NCBI RefSeq assembly: GCF_009817885.1
Contig: NZ_CP041764.1
Location: 3,906,001-3,970,000, forward strand
DNA from: Serratia rhizosphaerae
GTDB taxonomy: Bacteria; Pseudomonadota; Gammaproteobacteria; Enterobacterales; Enterobacteriaceae
Length of the DNA stretch: 64,000 nucleotides
Direction: 5' to 3'
This document shows positions 54,273-62,765 of this stretch, piece after piece. Below the pieces are notes generated by a model. The model ran no database searches. It was not told where the DNA came from and saw only the letters and a list, made by a program, of their open reading frames with translations. Within the stretch, counting starts at the first letter, position 1, and every line of letters starts with the position of its first letter. Both the position numbers and the translations under genes were made by a program.

Positions 54273-55349
54273 TTAGAACAGATGCTGCACGGCCTGGTTA
54301 ATCACGCCGCCGCCGACAATCAGCCAGATAAACAGCAGGGTTGCCAGCAGAATCGGTTTGACCCCCGCCTGACGTACGGCGCTGATATGGGTGGTGAGGC
54401 CCAGCGCCGCCATCGCCATTGCCAGCATCCAGGTGTCGGCGGTAATCAACTGCTGCACCAGCGCGGCCGGCAGCAGGTTGAAGGAGTTGAACCCGGCAAC
54501 GGCGATAAACAGCACGGCGAACCACGGGATGGTGATGGCGGATTTTTCCGCTTTGCCGGCGCCGCTGCCACGGCTGATATAGCCTGACAGCAGCAGCAGG
54601 AACGGGGCCAGCATCATCACGCGGATCATCTTGGCGATCACCGCGGCGTTTTCGGCGTCCGGGCCGATGGCGTGGCCGGCGGCTACCACCTGTGCTACTT
54701 CATGAATAGTCGAGCCGGTATAGATACCGAAGGTTTCCTGATCAAACGGCAGCCACTGGTACTGCAGATTTAAATGATACAGCCACGGGTAGGCGAAGAT
54801 CGCCAGCGTGCCGAACACCACCACGGTGGATACCGCAACGGCTACCTTGCTGGACTCGGCTTTCAGCACCGGTTCGGTGGCCATGACCGCCGCCGCGCCG
54901 CAGATGCTGCTGCCGGCGCCGATCAGCATGGCGGTCTGGCTGTCGATGCCGAACACCTTTTTACCCAGCCAGCAGGCCAGCAGAAAGGTGCTGCTCAGCG
55001 TCAGCGCGTCGATCAGAATGCCGGTGGCGCCGACGTCGGCGATTTGCTGAAAGGTTAAACGGAAGCCGTACAGGATAATGCCCAGACGCAGCAGGCGCTG
55101 TTTCGCCAGCTGTACGCCGGCGTGGCAGCTGGGCTGCAGCCAGGGATACAGCGTATTGCCTATCACGATGCCGAACAAAATGGCCAGCGTCAGCGCGCCG
55201 AGGCCCAGCCCGGCTATCCAGGGTACGTCGCCCGCCCAGACGGCGAGCGCGGTTAACGCGGCGGTCAGTGCCAGTCCGGGCACCAGGCGCGGCAGCCCCA
55301 ATAACGGGAAGCGCCGTTCAGGATAGGTTGTTGTTGTTTCAGTCGCCAT
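54273..55349 (-). CDS. yeiH: UPF0324 membrane protein YeiH
   Basis: Polytopic inner-membrane protein of 358 residues (E. coli YeiH 349) with about ten helices. Blocks include GIVIGNTLYPWLQPSCHAGV, LLRLGIILYGFRLTFQQI, GAGSSICGAAAVMA and TIHEVAQVVAAGHAIG. The family has been linked to sulfonate/sulfite export in other bacteria, but the substrate here is not known. The neighbouring yeiE encodes a sulfite-related LysR regulator in Salmonella, which fits a link. Confidence 0.92.
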   Translation of the reverse strand: MATETTTTYPERRFPLLGLPRLVPGLALTAALTALAVWAGDVPWIAGLGLGALTLAILFGIVIGNTLYPWLQPSCHAGVQLAKQRLLRLGIILYGFRLTFQQIADVGATGILIDALTLSSTFLLACWLGKKVFGIDSQTAMLIGAGSSICGAAAVMATEPVLKAESSKVAVAVSTVVVFGTLAIFAYPWLYHLNLQYQWLPFDQETFGIYTGSTIHEVAQVVAAGHAIGPDAENAAVIAKMIRVMMLAPFLLLLSGYISRGSGAGKAEKSAITIPWFAVLFIAVAGFNSFNLLPAALVQQLITADTWMLAMAMAALGLTTHISAVRQAGVKPILLATLLFIWLIVGGGVINQAVQHLF

Positions 55350-55452
55350 TGCTCAGGTCCTTTCTCTGATTCTCTGCGGACAAGAGTAGGGCGTGGCGCT
55401 ATAAAAGAGAAATTGATTATATGGTTATAATCAATCTGAATAAGTGGTAAAT

Positions 55453-55478
55453 AAAAAGGGCCGCACGATGTGCGGCCC
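55453..55478 (-). terminator. terminator after the acyltransferase/SGNH gene
   Basis: Minus strand GGGCCGCACATCGTGCGGCCC followed by TTTTT, 18 nt beyond the stop. Confidence 0.88.
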
Positions 55479-55495
55479 CGGTTTTAACGTCGATT

Positions 55496-57388
55496 TTATT
55501 GGAAAAAGAAGTGGTTACTGTTGAGCTGCGCGACGATGCCCTTCGCAACGTAGTTCGCTCCGCTCAGGGTAAAGTGGCCATAATCGAAGGCGGCGGGTTG
55601 CCCGCTGGTTGTCATTTCCATGCAGCGATCTCCCGGACAGATCAAATCGTAAACCGAGATGTAGTTGGTTTTCATCGAGGTAGACAGGGCTTTGAGTTCA
55701 CTGTCCATCAGTTTACGGCTTTTCACGACGGAACGACTGGCCAGCGCCGGATCGCCATTTTCCTGATAGGCCAACAGTTCCGGCAACGGCCCTTTATACT
55801 CTACGGTCGGCCCCAGGATGTAGAAGTTCTTGGTGTGTTGCTTCAGGTAGTTGATGGTGTTGATCAGCGCCGGCTTATCGTGTTCATTCCAACGCGCAGA
55901 GACGATGACGCCGTCGATCTTATTATTGATAATCAAATCTTTATAGACATAGTCCATAATAGCGGTGCAGCGGTTGCTGAACTTTTGTTCGGTAACCGGT
56001 TTACAGCCGGAAGCGGTGGCCTGCATCAGGTTGACGTTTTCACCCGCCGCCAGGCTGATGGCGCGCCACAGGTGAGCGCCGTGGCTGTCACCGATCAGCA
56101 CGACGTTCTTTTTGGTGTCGGACAGTTTCAGGCAGTGCGCTTTGTTGTAATTGCCCGTCGCGCCCACTTCACCATTGATAAAGCATTCGCCGAAGCGGTA
56201 CTGATAGTTGTATTCGTCGGTGGTGCGGTAATTAATGTAATCGGCAATTTTTAACGAATTATCGGAGAAACTGCCGTTGTCATACTGCCAGTAGCCAATG
56301 ACCGACGTCAGCGAGGCGGCGAGCACCACGCTGGCGGCTGAAGCGGTAACGATACGTTTTGACGGCACGTTCTTCAGTTTATAGCGGAACGGAATTTCGA
56401 TCAGATAACGGGAAGCAATCGCCAGAATAAAGGTGCTGGAAAGCACCAGCAGGCTTTTTTGCCACAGCGCGCCGTCAAACAGGATATTGGTATACACGAT
56501 AATCGGCCAGTGCCAGAGGTACAGGCAGTAAGAGATCATACCGATATACACAATCGGCTTGATTGCCAGGATCTTGTTGATGATGGCATCGCGGCCGGAA
56601 ATAATAATCAGAAATGCGCCTACGCACGGGTAGAGGGCATTATATGACGGGAACTTTTTGGTGGTATCCAACCACAGGAAACCAAATACGATCAGCGCCA
56701 ACCCCAGCAGGCTTAAAGCGTGGCGGGTTGCGGATTTTTTCAGAAAAGCGGCCTGTTCCAGCCCGCCGACAGCCAGCAGGGCACCGAGCGCCAATTCCCA
56801 GGCGCGGGTCGGCAGCATATAAAAAGTCATGCTTGGCTGGAACTTCAACCCCAGCAGGCTGAGCATAAAGGAACCGATGATAATAAACACAATCATCATC
56901 GTGGTGCGGTTGCGGAAGAACTTTAATGCGGTAAATAAAATAATCGGGAATAGAATATAGAACTGTTCTTCAACCGCCAGCGACCAGGTGTGCAGCAGGG
57001 GTTTTAATTCTGCGGGACCGTCGAAGTAACCGGTTTGACTAAAGAAGAAAAAGTTTGAGGAAAATAACGTTGTGGCCAGCGCGCTTTTTCCCAGTTCGGC
57101 GACCTGCACGGGAAGCAGAATATGGTAACCGATAACCAGCGTGACGAGTAAAACGACAAATAAAGGGGGGAGAATCCTTAAGCTGCGGCGTTTATAAAAG
57201 TCTACGTAAGAAAAATCACCCTTAATATATTCTTGGAAGATAATGCCGGAAATTAAATAGCCGGATATTACAAAAAATATATCAACACCGGTAAATCCGC
57301 CGGGAATGCCGGGAAATCCCATATGGTATGCGATGACCGGCAGAACGGCGAGCGCCCGTAACCCGTCGATATCTGCTCTATATTTCAC
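55496..57388 (-). CDS. acyltransferase-3 / SGNH fusion (OafA-like O-acetyltransferase)
   Basis: Large surface-polysaccharide O-acetyltransferase of 630 residues. The N-terminal acyltransferase-3 membrane domain (YRADIDGLRALAVLPVIAYH, FTGVDIFFVISGYLISG, RRSLRILPPLF) spans about 370 residues and ten helices. The C-terminal periplasmic SGNH domain carries NVVLIGDSHGAHLW (nucleophile Ser) and DYGHFTLSG near the end (catalytic Asp-His). The GTG at 57388 after AGGTGGG was chosen over an upstream ATG that would add a hydrophobic 18-residue head. It has no E. coli counterpart between yeiH and yeiE, so it is a local insertion, probably modifying O-antigen. Confidence 0.87.
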   Translation of the reverse strand: MKYRADIDGLRALAVLPVIAYHMGFPGIPGGFTGVDIFFVISGYLISGIIFQEYIKGDFSYVDFYKRRSLRILPPLFVVLLVTLVIGYHILLPVQVAELGKSALATTLFSSNFFFFSQTGYFDGPAELKPLLHTWSLAVEEQFYILFPIILFTALKFFRNRTTMMIVFIIIGSFMLSLLGLKFQPSMTFYMLPTRAWELALGALLAVGGLEQAAFLKKSATRHALSLLGLALIVFGFLWLDTTKKFPSYNALYPCVGAFLIIISGRDAIINKILAIKPIVYIGMISYCLYLWHWPIIVYTNILFDGALWQKSLLVLSSTFILAIASRYLIEIPFRYKLKNVPSKRIVTASAASVVLAASLTSVIGYWQYDNGSFSDNSLKIADYINYRTTDEYNYQYRFGECFINGEVGATGNYNKAHCLKLSDTKKNVVLIGDSHGAHLWRAISLAAGENVNLMQATASGCKPVTEQKFSNRCTAIMDYVYKDLIINNKIDGVIVSARWNEHDKPALINTINYLKQHTKNFYILGPTVEYKGPLPELLAYQENGDPALASRSVVKSRKLMDSELKALSTSMKTNYISVYDLICPGDRCMEMTTSGQPAAFDYGHFTLSGANYVAKGIVAQLNSNHFFFQ

Positions 57389-57613
57389 AATCCCACCTAA
57401 AGTAAGCAAAATGATGCGAAAGTATAAGCAAATCGTTAACATTATTTGAAGAGCGTTACAGTCGATTGGGAGTGATAATGCATAAAATAGGATTAAGCTC
57501 AGCCTGCCCGGCGCCGGAGCGTCAAGACAGGGCTTGCGAATCCGCGACGCTGCGGTAAGGTTATTCGTCTATTTTGGCCGTTTGCTCCCTCCATTTATTG
57601 TACTGAGACCGTT

Positions 57614-58492
57614 ATGCATATCACTTTACGTCAGTTGGCCGTCTTCACCGAGGTGCTGAAAAGCGGCTCCACGACCCAGGCATCGCAGGTGTTGGCGCTG
57701 TCCCAGTCGGCGGTGAGCGCCGCGCTGGCCGATCTGGAAGGGCAACTCGGCGTGCAGCTGTTCGACCGGGTAGGCAAGCGGCTGGTATTGAATGAGCACG
57801 GCCGTCTACTGTATCCCAAGGCGCTGGCGCTGCTGGAACAGGCGGGTGAGATTGAGCAACTGTTTCGCCACGACGGCGGGGCGCTGCGCATTGCCGCCAG
57901 CAGTACCATCGGCAACTATATGCTGCCGGCGATGATGGCGCGCTACCGGCAGGATTTTCCGGCAACGCCGCTGGAGCTGAACGTCGGCAACAGTCAGGAC
58001 GTGATTAGCGCGGTGGCGGATTTTCGCGTTGACCTGGGGCTGATCGAAGGGCCGTGCCATATGCCGGAACTGGTGACGCAGCCCTGGCTGGAGGATGAGC
58101 TGGTGGTGTTTGCCGCGCCCGACAACCCGCTGACCCGGCAGCCGCTGACCCTGACGGCACTGGCCGAAGCGCCGTGGATCCTGCGTGAGCGCGGTTCGGG
58201 AACGCGTGAAGTGCTGGACCATCTGCTGCTGGCGCATCTGCCGCATTTCCAACTGGTGATGGAGCTGGGCAACTCTGAGGCCATCAAACATGCGGTGCGT
58301 CATGGCATCGGCATCAGCTGTCTGTCACGCCGGGTAATTGCCGAACAGCTGACCAGCGGCGCGTTGGTGGCGCTGTCGGTGCCGCTGCCGCCGATGATCC
58401 GCACCCTGTATCTGATCCATCACCGTCAGAAACATATCTCCAACGCGCTGCAGCGTTTTCTCAGCTACTGTTTACCGCCTGCCGAAGCATAA
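57614..58492 (+). CDS. yeiE: LysR-family regulator YeiE
   Basis: LysR regulator of 292 residues at the conserved place before lysP. HTH: LRQLAVFTEVLKSGSTTQAS, VLALSQSAVSAALADLEG, QLFDRVGKRLVLNEHG. The effector domain includes GVGISCLS-like HGIGISCLSRRV. In E. coli YeiE activates lysP, and in Salmonella it responds to sulfite. It is transcribed towards lysP, with 168 nt between them. Confidence 0.92.
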   Translation: MHITLRQLAVFTEVLKSGSTTQASQVLALSQSAVSAALADLEGQLGVQLFDRVGKRLVLNEHGRLLYPKALALLEQAGEIEQLFRHDGGALRIAASSTIGNYMLPAMMARYRQDFPATPLELNVGNSQDVISAVADFRVDLGLIEGPCHMPELVTQPWLEDELVVFAAPDNPLTRQPLTLTALAEAPWILRERGSGTREVLDHLLLAHLPHFQLVMELGNSEAIKHAVRHGIGISCLSRRVIAEQLTSGALVALSVPLPPMIRTLYLIHHRQKHISNALQRFLSYCLPPAEA

Positions 58493-58660
58493 AAATCTGT
58501 GTTGCGTCACATAACTGACAGGAAGTCAGGGTATTAGGGCTATTGCTAATAATTGCCTCTGAATTATGAAGCTATCTTATATCACTGGAATGTTACTAGT
58601 GCGCCGGCGGGTATTTGCTACAATCCGCCCTCAATTTTTGGACGAGCAGATAGGGTAAGA

Positions 58661-60133
58661 ATGGCTCAGCAGGATATAAAAACATCGGGGCAGCAAGAAC
58701 CCGGACTCCGCCGCGAGTTAAAAGCGCGGCACTTAACCATGATTGCCATCGGCGGCTCTATCGGTACCGGTCTGTTTGTCGCCTCCGGCGCTACCGTTTC
58801 ACAGGCCGGCCCCGGCGGGGCGTTGCTGTCCTATGCGCTGATCGGCCTGATGGTCTACTTCCTGATGACCAGCCTGGGTGAACTGGCGGCGTTTATGCCG
58901 GTGGCCGGTTCGTTTTCCACCTACGGCGCCAAATATGTGGAAGAGGGCTTTGGCTTCGCGCTGGGCTGGAACTACTGGTACAACTGGGCGGTGACCATCG
59001 CGGTCGACCTGGTGGCCGCACAGCTGGTGATGAGCTACTGGTTCCCCGATACGCCGGGCTGGATCTGGAGCGCGCTGTTCCTCGGCGTCATGTTCCTGCT
59101 GAACTACATTTCAGTGAAGGGGTTCGGCGAAGCGGAATACTGGTTCTCACTGATCAAGGTCACCACCGTAATTATCTTTATTATCATCGGCATCCTGATG
59201 ATTGTCGGCATTCTGAAAGGCGGCGAGCATGCCGGCTGGCAGAACTGGAGCATCGGCGACGCGCCGTTTGCCGGCGGTTTCTCGGCGATGATCGGCGTGG
59301 CGATGATCGTCGGTTTCTCATTCCAGGGGACTGAGCTTATCGGCATTGCCGCCGGTGAATCGGAAGATCCGGGGAAAAACATCCCGCGGGCGGTGCGTCA
59401 GGTGTTCTGGCGTATTCTGCTGTTCTATATCTTTGCGATTCTGATCATCAGCCTGATTATTCCTTATACCGATCCGAGCCTGCTGCGTAACGATGTCAAA
59501 GACATCAGCGTCAGCCCGTTCACGCTGGTGTTCCAGCATGCCGGCCTGCTGTCGGCGGCGGCGGTGATGAATGCGGTAATCCTGACGGCGGTGCTGTCGG
59601 CGGGCAACTCCGGCATGTACGCCTCGACGCGTATGCTGTTTACCCTGGCGCGTGAGGGCAAGGCGCCGCGCATTTTCGGTAAACTGTCGAAAGGCGGCGT
59701 GCCGCGCAACGCGCTGTATGCCACCACGGTGGTCGCCGCGCTGTGCTTCCTGAGCTCAATGTTCGGCAACCAGTCGGTATACCTGTGGCTGCTTAATACC
59801 TCCGGTATGACCGGCTTTATCGCCTGGCTGGGGATCGCCATCAGTCACTACCGTTTCCGCCGGGGCTATATGCTGCAGGGGCATGACCTGAATGCGCTGC
59901 CGTACCGTTCCGGCTTCTTCCCGCTGGGTCCGGTCTTCGCCTTTATCCTGTGCCTGATCATCACGCTGGGGCAGAACTATCAGGCCTTCCTGGAAGACAA
60001 GATCGACTGGTACGGCGTTACCGCCACCTATATCGGCATCCCGCTGTTCCTGATCATCTGGTTCGGCTATAAGCTGACGCGCGGCAGCCGTTTCGTGAAG
60101 TACCGCGATATGGAATTCCCGACGTTCAAATAA
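58661..60133 (+). CDS. lysP: lysine-specific permease LysP
   Basis: Amino-acid permease of the APC superfamily, 490 residues (E. coli 489), importing lysine and sensing it for CadC. Twelve helices are visible, and family blocks are RHLTMIAIGGSIGTGLFVA, FLGVMFLLNYISVKGFGEAE, GFSFQGTELIGIAAGES and STRMLFTLAREGKAP. The ATG at 58661 matches the E. coli N-terminus better than an upstream ATG at 58553. A terminator hairpin follows. Confidence 0.95.
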   Translation: MAQQDIKTSGQQEPGLRRELKARHLTMIAIGGSIGTGLFVASGATVSQAGPGGALLSYALIGLMVYFLMTSLGELAAFMPVAGSFSTYGAKYVEEGFGFALGWNYWYNWAVTIAVDLVAAQLVMSYWFPDTPGWIWSALFLGVMFLLNYISVKGFGEAEYWFSLIKVTTVIIFIIIGILMIVGILKGGEHAGWQNWSIGDAPFAGGFSAMIGVAMIVGFSFQGTELIGIAAGESEDPGKNIPRAVRQVFWRILLFYIFAILIISLIIPYTDPSLLRNDVKDISVSPFTLVFQHAGLLSAAAVMNAVILTAVLSAGNSGMYASTRMLFTLAREGKAPRIFGKLSKGGVPRNALYATTVVAALCFLSSMFGNQSVYLWLLNTSGMTGFIAWLGIAISHYRFRRGYMLQGHDLNALPYRSGFFPLGPVFAFILCLIITLGQNYQAFLEDKIDWYGVTATYIGIPLFLIIWFGYKLTRGSRFVKYRDMEFPTFK

Positions 60134-60144
60134 GCGTTGTTGCG

Positions 60145-60173
60145 GAACGCGGCGTGATACGCCGCGTTCTTTT
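60145..60173 (+). terminator. terminator after lysP
   Basis: GAACGCGGCGT / ACGCCGCGTTC stem with a short loop and TTTT tail, 12 nt after the stop. Confidence 0.9.
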
Positions 60174-60259
60174 ACTCCCTGTCTCCCCTGACTTTTTTTC
60201 TTTTCTGATGTATACCTCGTTACAAATTCCTCCTCACGCGGCATAGTCATCGACGTGAT

Positions 60260-60274
60260 TGATAAGTATTATCG
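60260..60274. promoter_or_regulatory. Fur box upstream of the ABC transporter
   Basis: TGATAAG-T-ATTATCG fits the Fur 7-1-7 consensus TGATAAT-n-ATTATCA with one mismatch in each arm. It lies 104 nt before the permease start, so iron repression of this operon is predicted. Confidence 0.75.
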
Positions 60275-60377
60275 TTTGCTCTATTGTTGACGTCCGCAGC
60301 ATCCCCGAAATGATGCTTTCCAGATTCTTTTATCGCCGCCGCGGGCGGTGATGTCGTCGTAACAGGTACCCGAAATC

Positions 60378-61460
60378 ATGAGCGTAACCACCGATCCTTT
60401 ACCCGACGCGAGCGGCAAATCCGGCGTCCAGGTTATGGGGCGTTATCAGCATATCCTCCGCCACCGTTTATTGATTATGGGCGTGCTGGGAATCGCGATA
60501 GTGGCTTCGCTGGTACTGGATTTCACCATGGGGCCGTCCGGCCTGTCCTTATCCAGCCTGTGGCAGACGCTGATTCATCCGGCCAGCGCCGACGCCGGCA
60601 CGCGGGTGATCGTCTGGGACATCCGCATGCCTTATGCGCTGATGGCGGTGGTGGTCGGCCTGGCGCTGGGGCTGGCGGGGGCGGAGATGCAGACCATTTT
60701 GAACAACCCGCTGGCGAGTCCCTTTACCCTTGGCGTGTCATCGGCGGCGGCCTTCGGCGCGGCGCTGGCGATCGTGCTCGGCATCGGCCTGCCGGGGATC
60801 CCGGACCAGTGGTTTATTTCGGCCAACGCTTTTATCTTTGCGCTGCTGGCGGCGCTGATGCTGGACGGCATCACCCGCTGGACGCGGGTGGCGACCTCCG
60901 GCGTGGTGCTGTTCGGCATTGCGCTGGTGTTTACCTTTAACGCGCTGGTGTCGATGATGCAGTTTATCGCCAGCGAGGATACGCTGCAGGGGTTGGTGTT
61001 CTGGACCATGGGCAGCCTGGCGCGCGCCTCATGGGAAAAGCTGGGCATCCTGCTGGCGGTGTTCGCCGTACTGCTGCCGCTGTCGATGATGAGCTCTTGG
61101 AAACTGACCGCGCTGCGTCTGGGTGAAGACCGCGCCGTCAGCTTCGGCATTGACGTACGCCGCCTGCGGCTGACCACGTTGCTGCGCATCAGCATTCTCT
61201 CAGCGCTGGCGGTGGCGTTTGTCGGGCCGATCGGCTTTATCGGCCTGGTGGCGCCGCATATCGCGCGCCTGATTTTTGGTGAAGATCACCGCTTCTATTT
61301 ACCGGCCAGCGCGCTGATCGGCGCGCTGGTGCTGTCGATGGCCTCGGTGGCGTCGAAAAACCTGGTGCCGGGCATCATTATTCCGGTCGGCATCGTGACC
61401 TCGCTGGTGGGTGTGCCGTTCTTCCTCAGCATTATTTTGCGTCACCGGGGTAACGTCTGA
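60378..61460 (+). CDS. iron-chelate ABC transporter permease (FecCD family)
   Basis: Inner-membrane permease of 360 residues, BtuC/FecCD family with about ten helices. Typical features are VIVWDIRMPYALMAVVVGLALGLAG, AEMQTILNNPLASPFTLGVS, and a C-terminal FVGPIGFIGLVAPHIARL before a helix. FecCD proteins form homodimeric pores for ferric siderophores or haem. The N-terminal 30 residues before the first helix are longer than usual. It is translationally coupled to the ATPase gene (TGATG). No substrate-binding protein gene is next to it. Confidence 0.87.
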   Translation: MSVTTDPLPDASGKSGVQVMGRYQHILRHRLLIMGVLGIAIVASLVLDFTMGPSGLSLSSLWQTLIHPASADAGTRVIVWDIRMPYALMAVVVGLALGLAGAEMQTILNNPLASPFTLGVSSAAAFGAALAIVLGIGLPGIPDQWFISANAFIFALLAALMLDGITRWTRVATSGVVLFGIALVFTFNALVSMMQFIASEDTLQGLVFWTMGSLARASWEKLGILLAVFAVLLPLSMMSSWKLTALRLGEDRAVSFGIDVRRLRLTTLLRISILSALAVAFVGPIGFIGLVAPHIARLIFGEDHRFYLPASALIGALVLSMASVASKNLVPGIIIPVGIVTSLVGVPFFLSIILRHRGNV

Positions 61461-62248
61461 TGAGCCAGGGGCTGCGCATTGAGCATTTTTCCGCCGGCTA
61501 TCCCAAACGCCCGGTGATTAGCGACCTGTCGGTGCCGCGTCTGGCGCGCGGCGATATTACCGTGCTGCTGGGGCCGAACGGCAGCGGTAAATCGACCCTG
61601 CTGCGTTCGCTGGCCGGCCTGAACCCGGCGCAGGGCAAGCTGTGGCTGGATGATAACGATCTGATGGCGATGCCGTTCGCCCGTCGCGCCGAACAGGTGG
61701 TGTATCTGCCGCAGTCGCTGCCGGCCGGGGTGCATCTGCACGTGCTGGAGTCGATTATCGTCGCCCAGCGCGCGTCCGGCGGCCGCAGCAATGCCGGCAG
61801 CGAAGCCGAGGTGATGGCGCTGCTGGAACAGTTGGGGATCGCCCATCTGGCCCTGAGTTATCTGGATCAACTCTCCGGCGGGCAGAAACAGCTGGTGGGG
61901 CTGGCGCAGTCGCTGATCCGTCAGCCTTCGCTGCTGCTGCTGGATGAACCGCTGAGCGCGCTCGATCTGAACTACCAGTTCCACGTGATGGATCTGGTGC
62001 GGCGTGAAACCCGCAAGCGTAATATCGTCACGGTGGTGGTGGTACATGATATCAATATCGCGCTGCGTCACGGCGACCATGTGCTGATGCTGAAGGACGG
62101 CGACCTGATTGCCGATGGCGTGCCGGAGGCGGTGATCACCCCGCAAAGCCTGGCGCAGGTGTACGGCGTGCGCGGGCGTATCGAGCGCTGCTCGCAGGGA
62201 ACGCCGCAGGTATTGATTGATGGGTTGGTGAATGCGCCGGTGATTTGA
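61460..62248 (+). CDS. iron-chelate ABC transporter ATP-binding protein
   Basis: ABC ATPase of 262 residues of the FepC/FhuC type. Walker A is LLGPNGSGKSTLLRSLAGL near residue 33, signature YLDQLSGGQKQLVGLAQSL near 135, Walker B PSLLLLDEPLSALDL, and the switch His in VVVVHDINIALRHGD. It powers the FecCD permease just upstream. The siderophore is not determined; the adjacent TonB receptor may supply it. Confidence 0.9.
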   Translation: MSQGLRIEHFSAGYPKRPVISDLSVPRLARGDITVLLGPNGSGKSTLLRSLAGLNPAQGKLWLDDNDLMAMPFARRAEQVVYLPQSLPAGVHLHVLESIIVAQRASGGRSNAGSEAEVMALLEQLGIAHLALSYLDQLSGGQKQLVGLAQSLIRQPSLLLLDEPLSALDLNYQFHVMDLVRRETRKRNIVTVVVVHDINIALRHGDHVLMLKDGDLIADGVPEAVITPQSLAQVYGVRGRIERCSQGTPQVLIDGLVNAPVI

Positions 62249-62284
62249 TGGTTAACTTGCCTGCAATGGTTACGGAGGACGGCG

Positions 62285-62688
62285 GTGCTTAATGTTCAGC
62301 TTCTAGGTACTATTTTTGCGTGGTTGGCTATCGCGCTGTTTATCTGTTCATTTTTTATTTTGGTATCAAAAAGAAAAAATATACGGAGCTGATTGAGCTA
62401 TACAAGGCTAATGGTTTTTCTTTCCCTGGCCTTTACGCTTTCTTTTCACTGGCTGGTTTTTTTGGTTGTTTTCCTATGGCTTTATATTTTAAACGTTTAT
62501 TGGCGGCAAATAGTGTTCGTATGGATGATGGTGGAAACATACCTTTGGCCGCTTATCGCTTTATCAAGTCTCAACCTACGGCTCTCACTGGTTGGGTGCA
62601 TAAGTTGTATTACCTCTGGTTGTCAAGCATGCTGTTTTTCGTACTGGCAGCGATTTGCGCCGCCTTGGTTAGTTTTTCCCCCGGCTGA
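62285..62688 (+). pseudogene. small membrane protein broken by a frameshift in an A-run
   Basis: From a GTG behind GGAGGACGGCG the frame reads MLNVQLLGTIFAWLAIALFI, CSFFILVSKRKN, then stops at 62392. The -1 frame continues without stop from the poly-A tract as KKKKYTELIELYKANGFSFP, and a hydrophobic C-terminal part (FVLAAICAALVSF) ends at 62688. The two halves together make a plausible 130-residue protein with three membrane segments. The junction is the heptamer A AAA AAT at 62374-62380, so it is either a one-base loss or a -1 recoding site. No family is recognised. Confidence 0.55.
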
Positions 62689-62733
62689 TATTTTTGTTCC
62701 TCTCTGATGGGACAAGGGAGATCAATACGCGAT

Positions 62734-62755
62734 AAAAAGGCCCGTTGCCGGGCCT
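62734..62755 (-). terminator. terminator after the TonB receptor gene
   Basis: Minus strand AGGCCCGGCAACGGGCCTTTTTATC: an 8-bp stem with a T5 tract, 11 nt past the receptor stop. Confidence 0.88.
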
Positions 62756-62765
62756 GATATTACCA

